64,000 nucleotides of DNA, taken from positions 1,736,001 through 1,800,000 of the forward strand of contig NZ_CP010892.1 of NCBI RefSeq assembly GCF_000931465.1. The letters run 5' to 3'. The position numbers were made by a program, and so were the translations under genes. The notes under the pieces are model-generated. The model saw nothing but the letters and a program-made list of their open reading frames with translations. It made no database searches and was not told where the DNA came from. Origin of the DNA: Pseudomonas sp. MRSN 12121. GTDB lineage: Bacteria > Pseudomonadota > Gammaproteobacteria > Pseudomonadales > Pseudomonadaceae. Within the stretch, counting starts at the first letter, position 1; the number at the start of each line of letters is the position of its first letter. This document shows positions 33,850-42,844 of this stretch, piece after piece.

Positions 33850-36800
33850 GTGAATCAACGCCCTCTAGTCAGCATCGTCATCCCCGCCTTCAACCCGCGC
33901 TTCTTCAGCCAGGCGTTCGAGAGTGCGCTCGCCCAGACCTGGGAGCGGATCGAAATCGTCATCTGCGACGACTCGGCCGGCGATGAGATCCGCCAGGTGG
34001 TGGAGGCCGTCACCGAGCCGGCGCATCCCGTGCGTTATCTGCGCAACCCGCAACGCCTGGGCTTGCAGCAGAACCTGCTGCGGTGCGTCGAAGAGGCGCG
34101 GGGCGAGCTGATCAAGGTGCTTTGCGATGACGACCGGCTGTTCGCTCCCAGCATTGCCATGCAGGCCCAGGTGCTGGTCGACCATCCCGAGATCAGTCTG
34201 GTCTGCGCGTTGCGCATGATGAGCGACGCCGGCAATTTCATCCTGCCGGCGCGGGTCGAGAACGCCCGCCTGTCACCGAATGACGCGATGCTCAAGGGCG
34301 TCGACATGCTGGCGATTCTAGAGGGCACGCCACGCAACTTCCTCGGCAATTTCAGCTCGACCCTGATGCGCCGCGCCGATGTGCTGGAACTGCTGCCGGC
34401 CTTGACGCAGGCAGGTGCGGGCTTCATGGCGCTGCTGGATCTGGCGCTGTTCGTCTGCCTGATGCGGCGCGGCAACCTGGCGCTGCTCAATACGGTGCTG
34501 AGTACCGAGCGCCTGTACCCGGAGCGCTTGAGCAAACAGCCGGAAATGCAGCGGGCGGCGAAGCTCGAATGGGAGTGGCTGGCACAGATGCTCGCCGCGC
34601 GCAGCGGCGAGTCGGCGCCGGCCCCAGGCTGGGTGCGCAGTGTCGATCTGGCGAAGCTGGCCGAGCCTTCCTGGCAGTGGGAAGAGCTGTGCGTGACCCG
34701 GGTTCTCGGCAACCGCAATACCGTGGTCAGCGGCCGGGTAGGGGGCGAGAGCGAAAGCTACGCCGAGTTCTATCGCGAGTGGCTGGCGATCCGCTGTTTT
34801 ACCGCGACCGAGAAACGCAATCTGCCGCAACGCATCGACAGTTGGCCGATGCGCCCGCAGATCGTGCCGATCGTGATCGACGCCGAGGGCGATGGCGCCG
34901 CCCTGGAATCCACCTTGCAGAGCCTGGCCGGGCAGTTGTATGCGCCGCAGGCGATTCTGCTGCTGTCCGACGCCCAGTGCGCGGGACATGAACGGGTATT
35001 GCAGCTGCCGCTGGAACCGCAGTGGCCGCAGCAGCTCAATGCCCTGGTGCCGCAGCTGGAAGGTTGCCACTGGTTCTACCTGCTGCGTGCCGGCGATATC
35101 TTGCAGGAGTCGGCGCTGCTGATTCTTGCCGAACGCATCGCCGCGACCCGGGGCGCGCTGTGCATCTACAGCGACGAAGGCGCGCTGGCGGAAGGCGAGT
35201 CCTGCGATCCGGTGTTCAAGCCCGATTTCAACCTCGACCTGATGCGTGGCTATCCCTATGTCGGCCGCACGCTGGCGTTCGAGCGCCAGCGCTTCCTGGA
35301 CCTGGGCGGCTTCGATCCGGCATTCGGCGAGCTGGCGCCCCACGACCTGCTGTGGCGCCTGGTGGAAGAGGCAGGACCGCAGACCATCGAGCACATTGCC
35401 GAAATCCAGGTCGAGAGTCTGTTCCCGTTCGCCGACTGGCTGTCGCTGCCCGAGGTGATCGAGGGCAATGCGGGGCTGACCCGTGCGCACCTGGAGCGGA
35501 TCGGTATCGAACACCGGATCCGTCACGACGACTTGCCGCTGCTCAACCGTATCGACTACCAGTATCCACGGCAGCCGCTGGTCTCGATCATCATCCACGC
35601 CGGCGACTCGCTGGTGGCCTTGCAGCGCTGCACCGAAAGCCTGATCGAAAAGACCGCCTACAGCCATTACGAAATCCTGATCGTCGACAGTGGCAGCCGC
35701 GACCCGGCCATGGCCGCCTGGCTGGACGCCATGGCGCAGCTCGGCGCGGAGATGTTGCGGGTGCTGCCGTTCGACGGTGGCAGCAATCAGGCGGCGATCC
35801 GCAACCATGGGGCGCGGCATGCCCATGGCGAATACCTGCTGTTGCTCAGTGCCAATGCCCTGATCGTCTCCGGCGACTGGCTGGTCGAATTGCTCAATCA
35901 CGCCCAGCGTCCGGAAGTGGGCGTGGTGGGCGCGCGCCTGCTCGGTCTCGACGGTTCGATCGTGCATGCCGGGCTGATTCTCGGCCTGGCCGGCGCCGCC
36001 AGTTCGCCGTTTGCCGGCGAGGCGGCCAGTGCCCGCGGCTACATGCAGCGCTTGCAGGTGGCGCAGAGCTGGAGCGCGGTCAGCGGCGATTGCCTGATGG
36101 TGCGCAAGGAAGTCTTCGACAGCGTCGGCCAGTTGGACGAGGTCGATTACCCCCATGATCTCGGCGACGTCGACCTATGCCTGCGGATCAACCGCGACGG
36201 TTACCTGGTGGTCTGGACGCCTTATGCCAGCCTGATGCTGGTGCCGGCCGGGCCAGCGCCGCAAGAGCCCGAAGCCCTGGAGCGACGGGAGCGCGAGCAC
36301 GACACTTTCTATCGCCGCTGGATGCCCCTGGTCGCCCGCGATCCGGCCTACAACCCGGCCTTGAGCCTGGGGTATTCCAGCTTCAGCCTGGAAGTGGGGC
36401 TGCGCAACAACTGGAACCCGTTCGCCACTCGCGCCTTGCCGCTGGTGCTCGGCCTGCCTGTGAGCAGCTCGGCGGTGGGCCATTATCGGGTGACTGCGCC
36501 TCTCGCGGCGTTGGAGGAGGAAGGGCGGTTGCTCGGCCGGTTCGCCTACGAGTCGCCGTCGAGCGTGGAAATCGAGCGCCTGTCCCCCGACTCGATCATC
36601 TTGCAGTGTCGCTACAGCGACGGGGCGGTGAGCGATATCCAGCGGATGAAAAAGTACGCCAATGCCCTGCGGGTGTTCGAGCTGGACGACTACGTGGTCA
36701 GCGCGCCGAAGAAGAACACCCACGCGCGCAACAAGCCGGTCAACACCGAAGAAATGCTGCGCCAGGGCATCGCCCTGTGCGACCGGGTGGTGGTGACCAC

Positions 36801-37422
36801 CCAGCCGCTGGCCGATGCCTTGTCGAGCATGCACAACGATATCCGGATCGTGCCGAACATGCTGCCGGTCGACCCCTGGGGCAGCCTGACCAGTCGCCGC
36901 GGCACCTCGAGCAAGCCGCGGGTGGGCTGGGGCGGCGGCACCAGCCATACCGGCGACCTGGAGATCATCGCCGAGACGGTGCGCGAGCTGGCCAATGAGG
37001 TCGAATGGGTGTTCTTCGGCATGTGCCCGGACGAATTGCGTCCCTATGTCCACGAGTTCCATTCCGTCATCGGCCTGCAGGCCTATCCGTTCAAGCTGGC
37101 CAGTCTCAATCTCGACCTGGCCCTGGCGCCGCTGGAGTTCCACATCTTCAACGACTGCAAGAGCAACCTGCGCCTGCTGGAATACGGGGCCTGCGGCTAC
37201 CCGGTGATCTGCACCGACACCGCGGCCTATCGTGGCTACCTGCCCTGTACCAAGGTCGTGAGCAACAGCACCCGTGAGTGGGTTGACGCGATCCGCATGC
37301 ACCTGGCCGATCCCGAAGCCAGCTACCGCATGGGCGATGCCTTGCGCGAGGAAGTGCTGCGCGACTACATGTTGCGTGGCAACAACCTGAACCTGTGGAT
37401 GCAGGGCTGGCTGCCGGACTGA
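33850..37422 (+). CDS. Large multidomain glycosyltransferase (flagellin glycosylation, FgtA-like)
   Basis: 1190-aa cytoplasmic protein with several tandem glycosyltransferase modules. Residues 1-250 are GT-A/GT2 (RPLVSIVIPAFNPRFFSQAFESALAQ, then DD motif LIKVLCDDDR). About 335-560 is a degenerate GT2 with YSDEGALAEGESCDPVFKPDFNLDLMRG. About 575-820 is a third GT2 (QPLVSIIIHAGDSLVALQRC, DVDLCLRINRDGYLVVWTP). About 850-1190 is GT4-like (VGWGGGTSHTGDLEIIAE, LLEYGACGYPVICTD). The position between flgL and fliC matches the fgt1/fgtA-type genes of other pseudomonads. The two central modules are paralogous to those of the 982-aa enzyme at 42845. The start is GTG with a modest GAGAG. Confidence 0.82.
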   Translation: MNQRPLVSIVIPAFNPRFFSQAFESALAQTWERIEIVICDDSAGDEIRQVVEAVTEPAHPVRYLRNPQRLGLQQNLLRCVEEARGELIKVLCDDDRLFAPSIAMQAQVLVDHPEISLVCALRMMSDAGNFILPARVENARLSPNDAMLKGVDMLAILEGTPRNFLGNFSSTLMRRADVLELLPALTQAGAGFMALLDLALFVCLMRRGNLALLNTVLSTERLYPERLSKQPEMQRAAKLEWEWLAQMLAARSGESAPAPGWVRSVDLAKLAEPSWQWEELCVTRVLGNRNTVVSGRVGGESESYAEFYREWLAIRCFTATEKRNLPQRIDSWPMRPQIVPIVIDAEGDGAALESTLQSLAGQLYAPQAILLLSDAQCAGHERVLQLPLEPQWPQQLNALVPQLEGCHWFYLLRAGDILQESALLILAERIAATRGALCIYSDEGALAEGESCDPVFKPDFNLDLMRGYPYVGRTLAFERQRFLDLGGFDPAFGELAPHDLLWRLVEEAGPQTIEHIAEIQVESLFPFADWLSLPEVIEGNAGLTRAHLERIGIEHRIRHDDLPLLNRIDYQYPRQPLVSIIIHAGDSLVALQRCTESLIEKTAYSHYEILIVDSGSRDPAMAAWLDAMAQLGAEMLRVLPFDGGSNQAAIRNHGARHAHGEYLLLLSANALIVSGDWLVELLNHAQRPEVGVVGARLLGLDGSIVHAGLILGLAGAASSPFAGEAASARGYMQRLQVAQSWSAVSGDCLMVRKEVFDSVGQLDEVDYPHDLGDVDLCLRINRDGYLVVWTPYASLMLVPAGPAPQEPEALERREREHDTFYRRWMPLVARDPAYNPALSLGYSSFSLEVGLRNNWNPFATRALPLVLGLPVSSSAVGHYRVTAPLAALEEEGRLLGRFAYESPSSVEIERLSPDSIILQCRYSDGAVSDIQRMKKYANALRVFELDDYVVSAPKKNTHARNKPVNTEEMLRQGIALCDRVVVTTQPLADALSSMHNDIRIVPNMLPVDPWGSLTSRRGTSSKPRVGWGGGTSHTGDLEIIAETVRELANEVEWVFFGMCPDELRPYVHEFHSVIGLQAYPFKLASLNLDLALAPLEFHIFNDCKSNLRLLEYGACGYPVICTDTAAYRGYLPCTKVVSNSTREWVDAIRMHLADPEASYRMGDALREEVLRDYMLRGNNLNLWMQGWLPD

Positions 37423-37443
37423 TCCGGCGTCCGCGCGTCCAGG

Positions 37444-37472
37444 AGCCAGGCTGTCGTGCCTGGCTTTTTTTT
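37444..37472 (+). terminator. Rho-independent terminator after the 1190-aa glycosyltransferase
   Basis: AGCCAGGC (37444-37451), loop TGTCGT, GCCTGGCT (37458-37465), T-run to 37472. The following rfbF operon must therefore have its own promoter within 37473-37711. Confidence 0.9.
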
Positions 37473-37711
37473 GCCGTTCGCCCAGGCTTTCTGTCTTTGC
37501 AGGACGGTTTTTCCGCTTTTTTCATGGCACCGGGCCCCGGCCCTGGTTGGCGGGAGCTGGCGCGTTTCCTGCAAGACCCCTCGATATCGCCATAAAACGG
37601 GCGTTTCCACCGAACCGGGAGGAGGCGCCAAGGCACACCGTTTTATCCAGAAGGCCCGCAAAAAGCCCGGTATAGCCAGGCAGAGCCCTGTGACGAACAA
37701 GAGGGGAGACG

Positions 37712-38485
37712 ATGAAGGCAGTTATTTTGGCGGGGGGGCTGGGCACGCGCATTAGCGAGGAGTCCCACCTCAAGCCCAAGCCAATGATCGAGATCGGTGG
37801 CAAGCCAATTCTCTGGCACATCATGAAACAGTACTCCGCCCATGGCATTCACGATTTCGTGATCTGCCTGGGCTACAAGGGGTACGCGATCAAGGATTTC
37901 TTCGCCAACTACTTCCTGCACACCTCCGACGTCACCTTCGACATGCGGGAAAACCGCATGGACGTTCACCAGAACTACAGCGAGCCCTGGCGCGTGACCC
38001 TGATCGACACCGGGGAAGAAACCATGACAGGCGGGCGTTTGCGCCGGGCCGGCCGCTATCTGGAGAACGAAGAGGCTTTCTGCTTCACCTACGGCGACGG
38101 CGTGTCCGACCTGAATATCGGCGCCCTGGTGGCGTTCCACCGGGCCCACGGCAAGCAGGCCACGGTCACGGCCGTGCAGCCGCCCGGGCGCTACGGCGCG
38201 CTGGAACGCGAGGGCGACAGTGTCCTCGGCTTTACCGAAAAACCCCGCGGTGACGGTGGCTGGATCAATGGCGGGTTCTTCGTGCTGTCGCCCAAGGTGC
38301 TGCCGCTGCTGACCGGCGACGACACGGTGTGGGAAGCCGATCCGCTGTCGACCCTGGCCCGGCAGGGCCAGTTGCATGCCTTCCAGCACGACGGCTTCTG
38401 GCACCCGATGGATACCCTGCGCGACAAGAACCACCTGGATCAGCTCTGGCAAACCGGGGAGGCCCCATGGAAGCAGTGGGATTGA
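37712..38485 (+). CDS. rfbF: Glucose-1-phosphate cytidylyltransferase
   Basis: 257-aa nucleotidyltransferase that makes CDP-glucose from CTP and glucose 1-phosphate. The signature MKAVILAGGLGTRISEESHLKPKPMIEIGGKPILWHIMKQY is diagnostic for RfbF/DdhA, with FCFTYGDGVSDLNI, FTEKPRGDGGWINGGFFVL and GFWHPMDTLRDK further along. It is the first gene of an overlapping operon. A good GAGGGGAGA lies before the ATG. rfbG starts 19 nt before its stop. Confidence 0.94.
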   Translation: MKAVILAGGLGTRISEESHLKPKPMIEIGGKPILWHIMKQYSAHGIHDFVICLGYKGYAIKDFFANYFLHTSDVTFDMRENRMDVHQNYSEPWRVTLIDTGEETMTGGRLRRAGRYLENEEAFCFTYGDGVSDLNIGALVAFHRAHGKQATVTAVQPPGRYGALEREGDSVLGFTEKPRGDGGWINGGFFVLSPKVLPLLTGDDTVWEADPLSTLARQGQLHAFQHDGFWHPMDTLRDKNHLDQLWQTGEAPWKQWD

Positions 38486-39552
38486 GCGAACAATTCTGGC
38501 GCGGCAAGCGGGTCTTGCTGACCGGCCATACCGGCTTCAAGGGCAGTTGGCTGGCCCTGTGGCTGCACAGCCTGGGCGCCGAAGTCAGCGGTTTCTCCCT
38601 GGATCCTGCGACCGAGCCGAGCCTGTTCGAGCTGGCGCGGGTCGCCGAAGGCATCAACGACCAGCGTGGCGACCTGCGCGATCTCGGCGCCTTGCTCGAG
38701 CTGATTGCCGAGACGCAGCCGGAGATCGTCCTGCACCTGGCGGCGCAACCGCTGGTGCGCGAAGGCTATCGCGATCCGCTGGGCACCTATTCGAGCAACG
38801 TGATGGGCACCCTCAACCTGCTGGAGGCGATCCGCCAGGTCGGCGGGGTGCGCGCCTGCGTGCTGGTGACCACCGACAAGGTCTACGCCAACCAGGAATG
38901 GCTGTGGCCCTACCGCGAGAACGAAGCCCTGGGCGGGCATGATCCCTATAGCAGCAGCAAGGCCTGTTGCGAGCTGTTGGCGCAATCCTATGCCGCCTCG
39001 TTTTTCCCCGCCGAGCGTTATGCCGAGCATGGCCTGGCGCTGGCCACGGCCCGTGCCGGCAACGTACTGGGCGGCGGCGACTTTGCCCCCGAGCGGCTGA
39101 TTCCCGATGTGCTCAAGGCCTGGTCGGCCGACGAGCCGGTGACCCTGCGCTACCCGCAGGCGGTGCGCCCGTGGCAGCACGCCCTGGAACCCCTGGCCGG
39201 CTACCTGCAACTGGCCGCCGGGCTCTATGAACAGGGGCCGCGCTTTGCCGGCGCCTGGAACTTCGGGCCGAGCGAAGCGGACATGTGCAGCGTGGGCGAA
39301 GTCGTCGAGCTGCTGGCCGCACGCTGGCCGGCAGCCCCCGGGCTGCGGGTCGAGCCGAGCGAGCTGCATGAGGCCGGCCTGTTGCGCCTGGACAGCAGTC
39401 GCGCCCGCCAGTTGCTGGCCTGGCAACCCCGCTGGTCGTTGCAGCAGTGCCTGGCGCAGACCCTGGACTGGCACCTCGCCTGGCAGCGTGGCGATGACAT
39501 GCGTGTGGCGACACTCGATCAACTGAGACTCTATAAGGAGGGGCTGGCATGA
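38467..39552 (+). CDS. rfbG: CDP-glucose 4,6-dehydratase
   Basis: 361-aa short-chain dehydrogenase/reductase (extended). It converts CDP-glucose to CDP-4-keto-6-deoxyglucose using bound NAD+. The Rossmann motif TGHTGFKGSWLALWL is typical of this enzyme. The catalytic Thr/Tyr/Lys are in LVTTDKVYANQEW and HDPYSSSKACCELL, with GNVLGGGDFAPERLIPD and RPWQHALEPLAGYL further along. No rfbH (3-dehydratase) follows, so the pathway does not lead to classical 3,6-dideoxyhexoses. ATGA overlap with the next gene. Confidence 0.94.
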   Translation: MEAVGLSEQFWRGKRVLLTGHTGFKGSWLALWLHSLGAEVSGFSLDPATEPSLFELARVAEGINDQRGDLRDLGALLELIAETQPEIVLHLAAQPLVREGYRDPLGTYSSNVMGTLNLLEAIRQVGGVRACVLVTTDKVYANQEWLWPYRENEALGGHDPYSSSKACCELLAQSYAASFFPAERYAEHGLALATARAGNVLGGGDFAPERLIPDVLKAWSADEPVTLRYPQAVRPWQHALEPLAGYLQLAAGLYEQGPRFAGAWNFGPSEADMCSVGEVVELLAARWPAAPGLRVEPSELHEAGLLRLDSSRARQLLAWQPRWSLQQCLAQTLDWHLAWQRGDDMRVATLDQLRLYKEGLA

Positions 39553-40109
39553 GTGAGATCAAGCTCCAGGCATTGGGACTGGAAGGGCTTTATCTGATTC
39601 AGCAAAAGGTCTTTTGCGATGAGCGCGGACGTTTTGCCCGGCTGTTCTGCCAAACCAGCCTGAGCCTTCAAGGGCGTCCTTTTGTTATCCGTCAAATCAA
39701 TCATTCGCGGACCTCGGAACAAGGCAGTGTGCGTGGCCTGCATTTCCAGCAGGCGGGGTATGCCGAATCCAAACTGATCACCTGCACTCGCGGTGCGGTC
39801 TGGGATGTGGCGGTGGATCTGCGTCCCGACTCGTCAACATTCCTGCAATGGCACGGGCAAGAGCTGCGTGCTGACGATGGTCGCAGCCTGCTGATCCCGG
39901 CGGGCTTCGCCCATGGCTTCCAGGCGCTGACCGACGACAGCGAGGTGTTGTACTTTACCGACGCCGACTATGCGCCAGCTCACGAGGCCGGGTTGTCAGT
40001 ATCCGATCCGGCGCTGGCCATCACCTGGCCGTTGCCCGTCAAGAACTTGTCGGCCAAGGATGCGTGTCATCCCTGGGTGGATGAGCACTTCCGTGGAGTC
40101 CGGCTCTGA
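39549..40109 (+). CDS. NDP-4-keto-6-deoxyhexose 3(,5)-epimerase, RmlC-like
   Basis: 186-aa cupin. RmlC hallmarks are RQINHSRTSEQGSVRGLHFQ (catalytic His), IPAGFAHGFQALTDDSEVLYF, the Tyr in DADYAPAHEAG, and DPALAITWP near the end. The likely substrate is the CDP-4-keto-6-deoxyglucose from RfbG, with epimerisation at C3 and/or C5. The local base composition is somewhat more AT-rich than its neighbours, suggesting a mosaic origin of the operon. It overlaps rfbG (ATGA) and the next gene (TGATG). Confidence 0.85.
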   Translation: MSEIKLQALGLEGLYLIQQKVFCDERGRFARLFCQTSLSLQGRPFVIRQINHSRTSEQGSVRGLHFQQAGYAESKLITCTRGAVWDVAVDLRPDSSTFLQWHGQELRADDGRSLLIPAGFAHGFQALTDDSEVLYFTDADYAPAHEAGLSVSDPALAITWPLPVKNLSAKDACHPWVDEHFRGVRL

Positions 40110-40972
40110 TGAACTGCCCGCGACAGGTGCTGGTCACTGGTGCAACCGGTTTTGTAGGGCGCCACTTGGTCAGTGCCTTGCTGGCCAAAGGCATCGCGGT
40201 CCGAGCCGTGGCTCGTCGTCTGGATGTGGCCCGGCAGATGCCCTGGTTCGATTCGGTCGAGTTTGTCGAGGCGGATATCCATCTGGCCAGCCTGGACGTT
40301 GTTGCCCTGACAGAGGGTATCGATGCCATGGCTCACCTGGCCTGGCCTGGCCTGCCAAACTATCAGGCGCTAGTGCATTTCGAGCGTACCTTGCCGGCCG
40401 ACTACCGTTTCATCAAGCAGGTGGTGGCTTGTGGCGTCAGGCAGGTACTGGTCACGGGCACCTGCTTTGAATATGGCCTGCAAAGCGGTCCCTTGAGCGA
40501 GCAAACGCTCCCCCAGCCCAATACGCCCTATGGCCTGGCCAAACATAGCCTGCGCCTGTTTCTTGCGGCCTTGCAGCGCGAGCATTCGTTCACGCTGCAG
40601 TGGGCGCGGCTGTTTTACCTGCACGGCGCCGGGCAGAACCCCAACAGCCTGCTGGCCGCGCTGGACCGGGCGATCGATGCGGGCGAGGCGTCGTTCGACA
40701 TGTCTGCCGGGGAGCAGTTGCGCGATTTCCTGGAGATCGAGACCGCGGCCGCTTATCTCGCGGCGATCCTGCAACGGCGCGATTTCGATGGCGTGGTCAA
40801 CTGCGCCAGCGGCCAGCCGATCGCGGTGCGCACGCTGGTCGAGCAACGTTTGCGCGAGCGCGGTGCGGCACTGGATCTGAACCTTGGCCACTACCCGTAC
40901 CTGACCCACGAGCCGCTGGCGTTCTGGGCGGTGACCGACCGTTTGCAACAGTTATTGGGAGCAGGGCAATGA
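40109..40972 (+). CDS. NAD-dependent epimerase/dehydratase (probable NDP-sugar 4-ketoreductase)
   Basis: 287-aa extended SDR enzyme. It has the Rossmann VTGATGFVGRHLVSALL, GTCFEYGLQSGPLSE, the Tyr-Lys pair in TPYGLAKHSLRLFL and RDFLEIETAAAYLAAIL. The combination with an RmlC-like epimerase and C-methyltransferase suggests reduction of the 4-keto group of the branched sugar, but epimerase activity cannot be excluded. It overlaps both neighbours by 1-4 nt. Confidence 0.82.
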   Translation: MNCPRQVLVTGATGFVGRHLVSALLAKGIAVRAVARRLDVARQMPWFDSVEFVEADIHLASLDVVALTEGIDAMAHLAWPGLPNYQALVHFERTLPADYRFIKQVVACGVRQVLVTGTCFEYGLQSGPLSEQTLPQPNTPYGLAKHSLRLFLAALQREHSFTLQWARLFYLHGAGQNPNSLLAALDRAIDAGEASFDMSAGEQLRDFLEIETAAAYLAAILQRRDFDGVVNCASGQPIAVRTLVEQRLRERGAALDLNLGHYPYLTHEPLAFWAVTDRLQQLLGAGQ

Positions 40973-42039
40973 GGCACGAGTTGTATCGGGTCACGGATCT
41001 GCCGGTGTTGCAGAACCGCACCTTTGCCGATGCCGAATCGGCGAAAGCGTCGGCCAGCGCCGACATGCTGCTGGTGCAGGATGAGCTCAGCGGCCTGATC
41101 TTCAACGCCGCGTTCGATGCCGACAAACTCAGCTACGACGCCGACTATCAGAACGAGCAGGCGCATTCCGGCCAGTTCCAGCGGCATCTGGACGATGTCG
41201 AGGGCATCATCGCCCGGCACTTCAAGGGGCAGGAACTGATCGAGGTCGGGTGCGGCAAGGGCTACTTTCTTGATTTGCTCAAGGGCCTGGGCTATGCCAT
41301 TACCGGCATCGATCCGGCGTACGAAGGCGATAACGCCGACGTGATCAAGGCGCCGTTCACCCGTGGCCTGGGCCTGGCGGCGGACGCCATCGTGCTGCGC
41401 CATGTGCTGGAGCATATCCAGGACCCGCTGAGCTTCCTCGCCGAGATCGCCGAAGCCAACCAGGGCGGACAGATCTACATCGAAGTACCGTGCTTCGACT
41501 GGATCCTCGAGCATCGGGCCTGGTTTGACCTGTTCTACGAGCACGTCAACTATTTCCGCCTCGACGACCTGCGCCGGATGTTCGGCACCGTGCACGAGGC
41601 CGGTCACCTGTTCGGTGGCCAGTATCTCTATGTCGTCGCCGACCTTTCCACGTTGCGCCTGACGCCGGAACAACCCGTGCCACGCCTGGCCTTGCCCGAG
41701 GGCTTCACGGCCAGCCTCGACCGCGCGGTGCACATCATCCGCAGCGCCCCCGAGCAGGGTTCGGCCATCTGGGGGGCATCGTCCAAAGGCGTGATCTATT
41801 CGCTGTTCCTGCAACGCGCAGGGGTGGCGGTGGATCGCGTGGTGGATATCAACCCGGCCAAGCAGGGACGTTATCTGCCCCTGAGCGGCGCGCGGGTGTC
41901 CTCGCCGCAAGAGGCCATGGACGCGTTGCCCGAGGGCGCCAATCTGTTTGTGATGAACTCCAACTACCTCGAAGAAATCAAGCGGATGACCGGTGGACGC
42001 TACGTCTATTACGCCGTTGACAGCGCTTCGTTCCAGTGA
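40969..42039 (+). CDS. SAM-dependent C-methyltransferase of NDP-sugar type
   Basis: 356-aa protein with the three-part layout of sugar C-methyltransferases. An N-terminal Methyltransf_13-like segment at residues about 1-75 lacks the zinc-binding cysteines. A Rossmann SAM-binding core at about 80-200 has ELIEVGCGKGYFLDLLKGLG and VLRHVLEHIQDPLSFL. A C-terminal Methyltransf_14-type domain follows, with IWGASSKGVIYSLFLQRAGVAVDRVVDINPAKQGRYL. Such enzymes methylate C3 of 4-keto-6-deoxy sugars (TylCIII type). It starts at the ATGA overlap with the ketoreductase gene, and a CmcI-like gene follows. Confidence 0.83.
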   Translation: MRHELYRVTDLPVLQNRTFADAESAKASASADMLLVQDELSGLIFNAAFDADKLSYDADYQNEQAHSGQFQRHLDDVEGIIARHFKGQELIEVGCGKGYFLDLLKGLGYAITGIDPAYEGDNADVIKAPFTRGLGLAADAIVLRHVLEHIQDPLSFLAEIAEANQGGQIYIEVPCFDWILEHRAWFDLFYEHVNYFRLDDLRRMFGTVHEAGHLFGGQYLYVVADLSTLRLTPEQPVPRLALPEGFTASLDRAVHIIRSAPEQGSAIWGASSKGVIYSLFLQRAGVAVDRVVDINPAKQGRYLPLSGARVSSPQEAMDALPEGANLFVMNSNYLEEIKRMTGGRYVYYAVDSASFQ

Positions 42040-42056
42040 CCATTGAGAATTTCCAA

Positions 42057-42794
42057 ATGACCGACAACAGCATCAACCAAGCCTTCGAAGCCGAGTGCCG
42101 GGAGCAGATCGCCCAGCAGGGCGACGACCCGAAACTCACCGGCCTGGCCCGTGACTTCTTCAACGAGTCCGCCAAGCACAAGTACAGCTATCACTTCTCG
42201 TGGATGGGCCGCCCGATCATCCAGCTGCCGCAAGACATGCTGGCGATGCAGGAGATCATCTGGCGGGTCAAGCCGGACCTGGTGATCGAGTGCGGCATCG
42301 CCCATGGCGGTTCGATCATCTACTACGCTTCGCTGCTCGAATTGCAGGGCCATGGCGAAGTGCTGGGCATCGACCTGGATATCCGCGCCCACAACCGCGA
42401 AGCCATCGAGAGCCATCCGATGAGCAAGCGCATCAGCATGATCGAAGGTTCGAGCATCGACCCGGCGATCGCCGAACAGGTGCGCGCGGCGGCCGCGGGC
42501 AAGAAGGTCATCCTGGTGCTGGACTCCAACCACACCCACGATCATGTGCTCGAAGAGCTGCGCCTGTATGCGCCGCTGGTGTCGGTGGACAGCTACTGCG
42601 TGGTGATGGACACCGTGGTCGAGGACATGCCGGCGGACTTCTTCCCGGATCGCCCATGGGGCCCGGGCGACAACCCGAAAACCGCGGTCTGGGCCTACCT
42701 GGAAGAGAACCGCGATTTCGAGATCGACCAGCAGATGCAGAACAAGCTGCTGATCACCGTGGCGCCAGACGGCTATCTGCGTCGCGTACGTTAA
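42057..42794 (+). CDS. Cephalosporin hydroxylase/CmcI-like SAM-dependent methyltransferase
   Basis: 245-aa protein of the CmcI family, named after the cephamycin locus. It has the SAM-type fold and family motifs: SYHFSWMGRPIIQLPQDMLAMQEIIW, the nucleotide loop VIECGIAHGGSIIYYASLLE and ILVLDSNHTHDHVLEELRLYAPLV, with a C-terminal WGPGDNPKTAVWAYLEEN. Members in polysaccharide loci are believed to be sugar O-methyltransferases. The preferred start is ATG 42057 with GAGAA upstream; a GTG at 42036 overlapping the previous stop is possible. Confidence 0.78.
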   Translation: MTDNSINQAFEAECREQIAQQGDDPKLTGLARDFFNESAKHKYSYHFSWMGRPIIQLPQDMLAMQEIIWRVKPDLVIECGIAHGGSIIYYASLLELQGHGEVLGIDLDIRAHNREAIESHPMSKRISMIEGSSIDPAIAEQVRAAAAGKKVILVLDSNHTHDHVLEELRLYAPLVSVDSYCVVMDTVVEDMPADFFPDRPWGPGDNPKTAVWAYLEENRDFEIDQQMQNKLLITVAPDGYLRRVR

Positions 42795-42844
42795 ATATCA
42801 AGATGGTTGCAAAACAGCACTTTGCCGGTTGTGGGGAAACACTG

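Noticed and set aside
42200..42844. N-terminal extension of the 982-aa glycosyltransferase to 42200
   Set aside because: This stretch overlaps the CmcI-like gene in another frame and its translation is Arg/Pro-rich without family character; GGGGA before 42845 supports the shorter start.
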